From Candidatus Zixiibacteriota bacterium (lineage in GTDB: Bacteria; Zixibacteria; MSB-5A5; SM1-73): a stretch of 11,646 bases of DNA. Below, piece by piece: positions 1-4,878 of the stretch (positions within the stretch are counted from its first letter, which is position 1; each line of letters opens with the position of its first letter). The stretch is from positions 1-11,646 of the forward strand of contig JAGMFA010000064.1 of NCBI GenBank assembly GCA_023127875.1, given 5' to 3'. The notes under the pieces are model-generated. The model was not told where the DNA came from. It ran no database searches and was given only the letters and a program-made list of their open reading frames with translations. Position numbers and translations under genes: made by a program.

Positions 1-1
1 A

Positions 2-283
2 ATCGCTTATTGTTGCTATGCCAATTGAACCTGAATATCCAATTATAAGCAAAATCCACAGTTTGCCCCTACCCTTAACCCGCCCGTATTTATGAAGTTC
101 ATACATCGAAGCAGTAACCAGCGCACTCAATAAAACGTGTATAGGATGGAGGATGTAAAAAATATTGTAAGAGGTCTTGGAGGGCAAATTATGAAAAAAT
201 ATCATCAGGATTATTCCTGTAAGCGCCCCGAAAATAGTAAACGGAGCATGATTCTTTAATTCCTTGGAAACTTGCTTAAGCAT
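2..283 (-). CDS. Partial multi-span membrane protein, unrecognised
   Basis: This is an open frame of 94 codons starting with ATG at 281-283 and running off the left edge, so the C-terminus is missing. A purine-rich GAGAG stretch upstream can serve as ribosome binding site. After a short charged N-terminus (MLKQVSKELKNH) there are three hydrophobic segments at about residues 13-30, 41-61 and 74-94, so it is an integral inner-membrane protein. Histidines at 12, 31, 46 and 49 lie in or beside the predicted helices, with a HPIH motif at 46-49; they could bind heme or metal, but that is only a guess. I do not recognise the family. It starts 32 bp after the stop of the glycosyltransferase gene on the same strand, so the two are probably co-transcribed. 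The frame is coding-like: hydrophobic periodicity throughout and no internal stop. Confidence 0.72.
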   Translation of the reverse strand, partial: MLKQVSKELKNHAPFTIFGALTGIILMIFFHNLPSKTSYNIFYILHPIHVLLSALVTASMYELHKYGRVKGRGKLWILLIIGYSGSIGIATISD

Positions 284-315
284 TTCTTACTCTCTGCAAG
301 ATATTGAGACTTGTA

Positions 316-1338
316 TTATGCTAACCGCGATAGGATAGCCTGAAAAACCTCCTCTGTTGTAATATCTTTCATACATCGAAAATGCTTCTGGGGGCATTTT
401 TTTCTTCCATGTATCCCGCAGGGACGACAATCCATCTTCTTCTGGATAATCAGATGACCAACGCCTCGGGGAGCAAACCCAAATTCCGGAATGGTGGAGC
501 CAAATATTGCCACCACCGGTCTTCTCATGGCAGAGGCTATATGAACAGGGGCGCTATCATTGGAAAGAATCACTTCACAGAATGAAATTAAGGCGGCAGA
601 TTGTAAGATGTCGGTCTTACCGGCTAAAACTGCCGGTTTATCCTTCATCATATCTGCGATTCCCTGACAAAGCCTTCGGTCATCCTCAGAGCCCAGAAAC
701 ACAACTTTCACCCCAGCTTTTTCCATAAGAAGTTGGGAAACTTCAGCAAATCGCTTCGGCAGCCACCTTTTGGTTGCCCACACCGAGCCGGGAGCAATGC
801 CCACTATTTTATCCTCCTCTCTGATGCCAGAGTCAAACAGTAGCTTACGGGCACAAGAAAAATCTCCAGAGGAGGGAAAAAGTTCAGGTGTTGTGTCCGT
901 CAGGTGATAACTGAAGTCTGAAAGCAAAGCAAGATTGCGATCCACCTCATGAACGTTAAGAGGATAAACCACCTTATGGGTAAAAAGAAAGGAACCTGCA
1001 CTTTTGTCAAAGCCGATCCTTTCTGGTATTCCGGAAAAATAGGTTAAAAGAGCGCTCCGCAAAGACCGGTGCGGTATCACCGCTAAATCAAATCTTCTTT
1101 CTCTGATCTTGGTCCTGATTTGAAGGAAACTTCCAATCCCCCTTTTCTTTCTTTTATCGTAGACCAAAACCTCGTTTAGATGGGGATTGTTTTCCAGAAC
1201 GTTCTTCGTTTCGGGAATAAGCAAAAAAGAGATAAATGAATTGGGGAAGGTCTTTCTTAAAAATTTAACCAGAGGCGTGCTGAGTATGACATCCCCTATA
1301 AAGGCAGTCTGAATGATCAGAATTCGCTTAGGTTTCAT
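316..1338 (-). CDS. waaF: GT9 ADP-heptose:LPS heptosyltransferase (heptosyltransferase II type)
   Basis: Predicted cytosolic or membrane-peripheral enzyme of glycosyltransferase family 9, transferring heptose from ADP-heptose to the LPS inner core. At 340 aa it has the usual family length. The N-terminal Rossmann half begins KRILIIQTAFIGDVILSTPL with the family's GD (Asp16, equivalent to the catalytic aspartate). The C-terminal half has the donor-site motif GIAPGSVWATKRWL (residues 180-193, Lys190) and the SNDSAPVHIA motif (259-268, Asp261), followed by FGSTIPEFGFAP. A C-terminal cysteine set (304, 307, 315, 322) resembles that of many heptosyltransferase II-like proteins and may bind metal. 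The start is the only ATG that keeps the first beta strand, but its purine stretch TAGGAA abuts the ATG, so initiation may be weak. The acceptor cannot be read from sequence; another GT9 role, such as a different core sugar, remains possible. Confidence 0.88.
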   Translation of the reverse strand: MKPKRILIIQTAFIGDVILSTPLVKFLRKTFPNSFISFLLIPETKNVLENNPHLNEVLVYDKRKKRGIGSFLQIRTKIRERRFDLAVIPHRSLRSALLTYFSGIPERIGFDKSAGSFLFTHKVVYPLNVHEVDRNLALLSDFSYHLTDTTPELFPSSGDFSCARKLLFDSGIREEDKIVGIAPGSVWATKRWLPKRFAEVSQLLMEKAGVKVVFLGSEDDRRLCQGIADMMKDKPAVLAGKTDILQSAALISFCEVILSNDSAPVHIASAMRRPVVAIFGSTIPEFGFAPRGVGHLIIQKKMDCRPCGIHGRKKCPQKHFRCMKDITTEEVFQAILSRLA

Positions 1339-1350
1339 TTCCTATGGATC

Positions 1351-1382
1351 TCATTTGAGTTCCTATGGATTCAAATGAACAA
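1351..1382. repeat. Palindromic dispersed repeat, copy 1
   Basis: TCATTTGA and TCAAATGA form an 8-bp inverted repeat (1351-1358 and 1371-1378) around GTTCCTATGGAT. The same two halves recur at 8766-8815, separated there by 18 extra bases. The motif CCTATGG also recurs at 1341-1347, just upstream of the heptosyltransferase start codon, so this gene's leader appears to be made of repeat sequence. Confidence 0.6.
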
Positions 1383-1603
1383 CTGACCTGCGGACATCCT
1401 GATTTGACTTGAAAGAATCTTCTCTTTTTTACCTCTCCCCCCTTGCTTCCCTTCTCCATTTCACGGTTCGACTTCGTCCTTCGGTCTGTCTTCGACTCCA
1501 AGGTTGCTCAGATTCGAAGACTTACCGTCCTGAGCTATTCGAGGGATGGAGAGGGGGGCCAAATGGTCAGCCTTCTTGCAATCTTTTTGTCTAGTAAACT
1601 CCC

Positions 1604-1630
1604 ATCCGTTCAATCCGCTTAATCCGTTGA
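1604..1630. repeat. Three 9-bp units after the acyltransferase stop
   Basis: Exactly three 9-bp units of consensus ATCCGYTNA (ATCCGTTCA, ATCCGCTTA, ATCCGTTGA) end 11 bp from the stop codon of the acyltransferase gene. The same unit follows mnmA at 7421-7447 and a degenerate form follows the TPR gene at 3713-3749. Confidence 0.75.
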
Positions 1631-1641
1631 CAGCTTATCCT

Positions 1642-2535
1642 TTAATATTCTTTGGTGGTGCTTTTCCACCGGCGATGAGGCCAGAACCAGTGATCCGGAT
1701 ACTTGCGAATATATTCTTCCAGCACCTGGGTATAAGCCTGGGTTAATCTTTGAATATCATCGTCCTTATCAGAGGTTTTCTCAACAAAGATTGGCTTTTC
1801 TATGATTACTCTTTGCTTTTTTTGACTTTCCCTGATGATGAATGCCATGATGATGGGGACGTCCAATTTTAAGGCGAAAGCCGCCGGTCCTTTGGGGGTT
1901 GAGGCCGGGCGATTAAAAAACTCCACCACCGTTCCATCACCACCAGCATCCTGATCCGAGAGCATAGCCACAAAGCGATTATTCTTCAAGGCTCTGATAA
2001 CTCCTTTAGCCGCCGCTCCCATTTTGATTATTCCAATTCCCACCGATCTTCTATAATCATTCATTAGATCATCTATCAAAAGATTATGCTGTTCGCCCAC
2101 CAGAAAATCAACCGGATATCCTTTTTGTCTTGTGGCCGCCCCCATCAACTCCCAACTGCCAAAATGCCCTGCCACCAGAACTGCCCCTCTTCCCTTTCTC
2201 AACGCTTCATCGAAATTCTCAGTCCCTTCAAATTCCACCATCCCCAGTATTTTTTCCTTACCTAAAGAAGGAAACAACGAATACTCCACCATAGATTTTC
2301 CGATATTCTGGTAAGCTCTGCGTCCGATTTTTGCCAACTCATCCTTTCCTTTGTCCAATGAGTTTTTTAAATTGATCAAAGTTACTTTTCGTCTCACCCT
2401 CAAGACATCAAAAGCCAGCCATCCCAGAAAAGATCCCAAAACAAGTGCCAGACGATAGGGAATGATCCGGGCCAACGCGCCTACGAGATAAGTAATCCAG
2501 TATTCAATCCGGTACTTGATCATCGGGAAATTCAC
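1642..2535 (-). CDS. LpxL/HtrB-type lysophospholipid / lipid A acyltransferase
   Basis: Predicted inner-membrane acyltransferase of the LpxL/HtrB/MsbB family, which in lipid A synthesis adds a secondary acyl chain from acyl-ACP. At 297 aa it has normal length. A hydrophobic N-terminal segment (about residues 12-42) anchors it. The catalytic HX4E motif is HFGSWE (His124, Glu129). Other family hallmarks are SDQDAGGDG (193-201), FFNRPASTPKGPAAFALK (206-223) and the C-terminal HWFWPHRRWK (282-291). The start is a GTG at 2533-2535, preceded by GGAAG at a suitable distance; an ATG four codons later is possible. Either start lies inside the upstream peptidase gene (32-bp overlap with GTG), so the two are probably translationally coupled. 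The next gene downstream is a GT9 heptosyltransferase, supporting a role in lipid A/LPS, but the acyl donor and acceptor are unknown; glycolipid or phospholipid acylation is the alternative. Confidence 0.88.
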   Translation of the reverse strand: MNFPMIKYRIEYWITYLVGALARIIPYRLALVLGSFLGWLAFDVLRVRRKVTLINLKNSLDKGKDELAKIGRRAYQNIGKSMVEYSLFPSLGKEKILGMVEFEGTENFDEALRKGRGAVLVAGHFGSWELMGAATRQKGYPVDFLVGEQHNLLIDDLMNDYRRSVGIGIIKMGAAAKGVIRALKNNRFVAMLSDQDAGGDGTVVEFFNRPASTPKGPAAFALKLDVPIIMAFIIRESQKKQRVIIEKPIFVEKTSDKDDDIQRLTQAYTQVLEEYIRKYPDHWFWPHRRWKSTTKEY

Positions 2536-3436
2536 CGGTTTCTTCCATCTTTTGTTCTTCCAGTTCCCATTCTTTCAAGGTCTTCCGGCCATGTCTTCTC
2601 TTGACAAGATAGAGAAATACAACCAAGAAAGCAAGCCCGATCCAGAGGAGGAAAGTATCACCAAAAAAGCTTACCCAATTGTATTTTTCTTTGATATATT
2701 TTTCAAACTCCATTTGAAAGGAAAGATAATTTGAGCCAATGGTTCTCATGAATGCTAAATCCATGCTGGTGCCGCTTGCCAGATGAGTCACTATCTCTTT
2801 GACAGTTCCTTCTCCATATTCGCCATAAAGATAGGAAACCGCCAAGAAGCTTTCCGTATATGCCAATTGAGCTTTGCTTTCCCGGAATGCGTTTACTGAC
2901 TCTATTTGGGTTAAGGGAAGAACAGAACCGGTCAAGACCGCACGTGCCACAGCCACATCCTGCCCGATCCTCCACTCCTGAGATTGATACATGGCAAATC
3001 CCTCATCCAGCCAGCGAGGGACTCTCCCCTCTCCTGAGAGCTTTCCTAAGAATATATGGGCTAACTCATGGGTGACCACCTGAGAAAAGGGGCGGTAGTA
3101 TTTAAACTTAAGAGGGGATTTTAAAACGATCAAATTACGATGGGGAATAGCGCACCCTATCCCCCATTCTGGAAAACTGCCTCCCAACATCGAACCGAAC
3201 TCATCCTCGGTGTCTGCTACATAGACGCTCACCGAATCTGTCAAGGAGTCCTCTAAAAAGTCAGAGATTTTCTGGTAGGAGGATTCTAATATGACCCTTA
3301 CCTCTTGAGCCAGATTCTGATCATGGGCGTGAACGTCAAAATGGGGAGCGCTTATGTTAGCCTGGGAAAAAGAAAATTGGGGAAAGAAAAAAACAACGAA
3401 AACCAGGATGTTAATTATATGGGTTAAATGCCTCAT
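2504..3436 (-). CDS. Secreted HExxH metallopeptidase-like protein (peptidase MA-like), C-terminal membrane anchor
   Basis: Predicted gluzincin-type zinc peptidase of 310 aa. A signal peptide covers residues 1 to about 26 (hydrophobic ILVFVVFFFPQF, likely cleavage near SFSQA). The mature part has the zinc motif HELAH (His123, Glu124, His127), and 17 residues later WLDEGFAMY, where Glu145 is the likely third ligand; this pattern matches the peptidase MA-like and DUF2268/M1-related proteins. A transmembrane helix at about 257-278 (FFGDTFLLWIGLAFLVVFLYLV) is followed by an RRHGRK stop-transfer patch and a short acidic cytosolic tail. The catalytic domain should therefore face the periplasm, tethered to the inner membrane. 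The substrate is unknown. Its 3' end overlaps the acyltransferase start, implying co-expression. The ATG has only a weak purine-rich upstream stretch (AAAGATGA); a second ATG 4 bp upstream is out of frame. Confidence 0.82.
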   Translation of the reverse strand: MRHLTHIINILVFVVFFFPQFSFSQANISAPHFDVHAHDQNLAQEVRVILESSYQKISDFLEDSLTDSVSVYVADTEDEFGSMLGGSFPEWGIGCAIPHRNLIVLKSPLKFKYYRPFSQVVTHELAHIFLGKLSGEGRVPRWLDEGFAMYQSQEWRIGQDVAVARAVLTGSVLPLTQIESVNAFRESKAQLAYTESFLAVSYLYGEYGEGTVKEIVTHLASGTSMDLAFMRTIGSNYLSFQMEFEKYIKEKYNWVSFFGDTFLLWIGLAFLVVFLYLVKRRHGRKTLKEWELEEQKMEETGEFPDDQVPD

Positions 3437-3515
3437 TCATCTTTTCGACTGGATTATTCCACCATCTGTTTGATAAACCTAAAGGACAAAAGCGTCTCCA
3501 TGTATTCAGAAAACT

Positions 3516-3600
3516 GGTAGCCGCAGGCTTCCTTCGGACTGAGTCCTTCAGGGCGAATGTCAGCTTGCGTTCTTCTCGCACCCTGAAGGGTGCGGCTACC
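3516..3600. repeat. GTAGC-bounded palindromic element
   Basis: An 85-bp segment is bounded by a perfect 10-bp inverted repeat (GGTAGCCGCA at 3516-3525, TGCGGCTACC at 3591-3600). The right side contains a nested palindrome CGCACCCTGAAGGGTGCG (3577-3594), and the left side contains GGACTGAGTCC. A relative of the right half lies at 4792-4815. It has no coding capacity and resembles REP-like or miniature non-autonomous elements. Confidence 0.65.
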
Positions 3601-3626
3601 TAATTACACCTCTCCCTTGCTTGTTG

Positions 3627-3680
3627 GGGGCTGGGGTTGAACCCCAGCCCCATCTTTGGACGGGGGAGCAACCCCCGTCC
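3627..3680. repeat. Two adjacent G-rich hairpins
   Basis: Hairpin one has a perfect 11-bp stem (GGGGCTGGGGT 3627-3637, ACCCCAGCCCC 3641-3651) with a 3-nt loop. Hairpin two has a perfect 9-bp stem (GGACGGGGG 3658-3666, CCCCCGTCC 3672-3680) with a 5-nt loop. They lie about 100 bp beyond the TPR stop codon. Both strands lack a T-run directly after the stems. Confidence 0.7.
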
Positions 3681-3712
3681 GAACAGTTTAGGGGGTGAAG
3701 TCACCGTTTCTT

Positions 3713-3780
3713 ATCTGCTTTCGTCCGCTTAATCTGCTTCATCAGCTGTGAATAATATTGCCTTTAATCCATCATTCGTC
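3713..3780. repeat. 9-bp and 7-bp short-period tracts after the TPR stop
   Basis: About four degenerate 9-bp units (consensus ATCTGCTTM) span 3713-3749. Two 7-bp units, ATCCATC (3767-3773) and ATTCGTC (3774-3780), end 2 bp before the TPR stop codon. The 7-bp type recurs after the AsmA-type gene at 4823-4865; the 9-bp type recurs at 1604-1630 and 7421-7447. Confidence 0.62.
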
Positions 3781-3782
3781 AT

Positions 3783-4511
3783 TTATTTTTTCATCTGTTT
3801 CATCTGTTGGGAAACCCTCTCAATATTCCTTTTCACTTTCCCAATCTGCTCCGGCATCCCTATGTCTTCAAATATTTTTAGAGCCTCATTCATATACTTC
3901 AAAGCCTGATCCAGATCACCTTTAAGATAATAGACATTACCGATGTCGCCCAAAGTACTTGCCTCATCCTGCCTGTAACCTATATCTTTATCAATCTCCA
4001 AGGCCTCCTGATGATACTTCAAAGCCTGATCCAGATCACCTTTTGCTTGATAGATCAGACCCATGTTGCCTAAGGAACTTGCTTCGCCTTTTTTGTCTTT
4101 TATTCTCCTTCCAATTAGAAGAGCTTCTTGATAATGATCTTCGGCTTCTTTAAGCTTACCAAGTGTATAGAAGGCATTACCAATTAGAATTAAAAGAGCT
4201 TCTCTTTCGCTGTCCTCGGTTTTTAGTTTTAAGCATGCCTGAAAAGGACCTATGGCTTCAACATATTTTTCGTCTTCATACAAGGAATAACCTTTTTCAA
4301 AAAGCCTTTTCAGCTCTGCGTTTTTGGTTTGGGGTAAACCATCGAGATAATCTTGAATATTCCTTTCACCTGCGATAGATCTTTTTGTTGCGAATTGGCT
4401 TGCCCAGGCACAATGCAAACAAACAACCAGTATACCAATTGTTTTGATAACTGCTTCGAGAAGTGTCCAGAGCAATTCCCGTTTAATCCGCTTGCCGAAA
4501 ATCTTTGTCAT
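3783..4511 (-). CDS. TPR-repeat protein with N-terminal membrane anchor
   Basis: A 242-aa protein with a basic N-terminus (KRIKREL) and a hydrophobic stretch at about residues 16-37, read as a signal anchor or an uncleaved or poorly cleaved signal peptide. From about residue 66 it carries three to four tetratricopeptide repeats, the last ones spaced 40 residues apart (GDLDQALKYHQEAL, GDLDQALKYMNEAL), the TPR_12 or kinesin-light-chain-like spacing. DNA of the last two repeats is identical over about 30 bp at a 120-bp offset (near 3893 and 4013), a sign of recent internal duplication. It ends with the glutamine/lysine-rich SQQMKQMKK. TPRs mediate protein binding; the partner is unknown, although the flanking envelope genes suggest a periplasmic scaffold. 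The ATG has an ideal ribosome binding site, AGGAGG with 5-nt spacing. A stub of a paralogous 3' end lies 49 bp upstream. Confidence 0.85.
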   Translation of the reverse strand: MTKIFGKRIKRELLWTLLEAVIKTIGILVVCLHCAWASQFATKRSIAGERNIQDYLDGLPQTKNAELKRLFEKGYSLYEDEKYVEAIGPFQACLKLKTEDSEREALLILIGNAFYTLGKLKEAEDHYQEALLIGRRIKDKKGEASSLGNMGLIYQAKGDLDQALKYHQEALEIDKDIGYRQDEASTLGDIGNVYYLKGDLDQALKYMNEALKIFEDIGMPEQIGKVKRNIERVSQQMKQMKK

Positions 4512-4560
4512 TTTATCCTCCTACTTCGAGAAGTTAACCCGTAAGGATTTTATAAAAGGC

Positions 4561-4642
4561 TTACGCCTTAACTCCCTTTTTCATCTGTTTCATCTGTTGG
4601 GAAACTCTTTCAATATTCCTTTTCACTTTTTCAATCTGCTCC
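4561..4642 (-). pseudogene. 3' stub of a lost TPR-protein paralogue
   Basis: Positions 4577-4642 match the 3' end of the TPR gene (3787-3852) with 4 mismatches in 66 bp. Read on the minus strand they encode EQIEKVKRNIERVSQQMKQM and two further lysines, almost identical to the intact protein's C-terminus (one G-to-E change; two of the other changes are synonymous), then GVKA and a TAA at 4561-4563. Similarity stops abruptly at 4642, an in-frame TGA lies just upstream, and the next bases are hairpin repeats. The simplest reading is a tandem TPR paralogue deleted except for its last 20-odd codons; a copied 3' fragment is the alternative. Confidence 0.7.
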
Positions 4643-4703
4643 CTTGTTCGTCACGGATTCATCCTGAACGGGAACCCTGTCCGTGAGGGAAAAACCAGAT
4701 TCA

Positions 4704-4732
4704 TTGGTAACGGACGAGGCGTCCGTTACCAA
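4704..4732. repeat. Perfect 13-bp hairpin
   Basis: TTGGTAACGGACG (4704-4716) and CGTCCGTTACCAA (4720-4732) form a perfect 13-bp stem with a 3-nt loop. There is no T-run on either side, so an intrinsic terminator is unlikely. It lies in the spacer upstream of the TPR stub. Confidence 0.7.
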
Positions 4733-4791
4733 CGGGTGAGACGCTTCGCTTCACTCAGCATGACAAGTTTGTATCCTGCGCTCCACATTAA

Positions 4792-4815
4792 CGCAACCTG
4801 AAGGTTGCGGCTACA
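4792..4815. repeat. Palindrome related to the 3516-3600 element
   Basis: CGCAACCTGAAGGTTGCG (4792-4809) is an 18-nt palindrome followed by GCTACA. It matches the design of CGCACCCTGAAGGGTGCG plus GCTACC at 3577-3600, with compensating changes on both arms, so the stem rather than the exact sequence is kept. Confidence 0.65.
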
Positions 4816-4822
4816 GCTTCCC

Positions 4823-4865
4823 ATCCGTCATTCGCCATGGTTTTATTCGTCATCCATCGTTCGTC
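4823..4865. repeat. 7-bp-period tract after the AsmA-type stop
   Basis: 7-bp units ATCCGTC, ATTCGCC (4823-4836) and ATTCGTC, ATCCATC, GTTCGTC (4845-4865) end 13 bp from the stop codon of the AsmA-type gene. The same units follow the TPR gene at 3767-3780. Confidence 0.65.
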
Positions 4866-4878
4866 ACGATCTTTCACA

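Larger units (their letters stand above)
1339..1641. other. Gene-free spacer with degenerate repeats
   Basis: This spacer lies between the acyltransferase stop and the heptosyltransferase start. It holds a palindromic repeat next to the heptosyltransferase start (1351-1382), a stem of 8 bp between GTCTTCGA (1488-1495) and TCGAAGAC (1514-1521), and a 9-bp-period tract next to the acyltransferase stop (1604-1630). The middle part looks like a degraded copy of a C/T-rich, TTCGAC-containing interspersed repeat. Short plus-strand frames here have no recognisable product or good ribosome binding site, and I see no convincing promoter or U-tracted terminator. Confidence 0.6.
3437..3782. other. Gene-free spacer packed with hairpin repeats
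   Basis: Between the TPR and peptidase genes I find no coding frame, but four repeat structures: an element bounded by inverted GGTAGCCGCA/TGCGGCTACC (3516-3600), two adjacent G-rich hairpins (3627-3651, 3658-3680), a 9-bp-period tract (3713-3749) and two 7-bp units next to the TPR stop (3767-3780). Neither G-rich hairpin is followed by a T-run on the minus strand, so they are not typical intrinsic terminators, though they could slow polymerase or protect mRNA ends. Confidence 0.7.
4512..4878. other. Gene-free spacer with paralogue stub and hairpins
   Basis: The spacer between the AsmA-type stop and the TPR start holds a TPR 3'-end stub (4561-4642), a 7-bp stem TCACGGA/TCCGTGA (4651-4657 and 4680-4686), a 13-bp perfect hairpin (4704-4732), the palindrome CGCAACCTGAAGGTTGCG (4792-4809) and a 7-bp-period tract (4823-4865). 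No intact gene is seen, and no hairpin has a T-run typical of a terminator on the minus strand. Confidence 0.65.

Noticed and set aside
2703..2975. 90-codon minus-strand frame inside the peptidase gene
   Set aside because: Out-of-frame overlap fully inside a gene with signal peptide, zinc motif and membrane helix; cysteine/glycine-rich content looks like a shadow frame.
3577..3680. Hairpins as Rho-independent terminators
   Set aside because: Stems are strong but no T-run follows on the transcribed strand.
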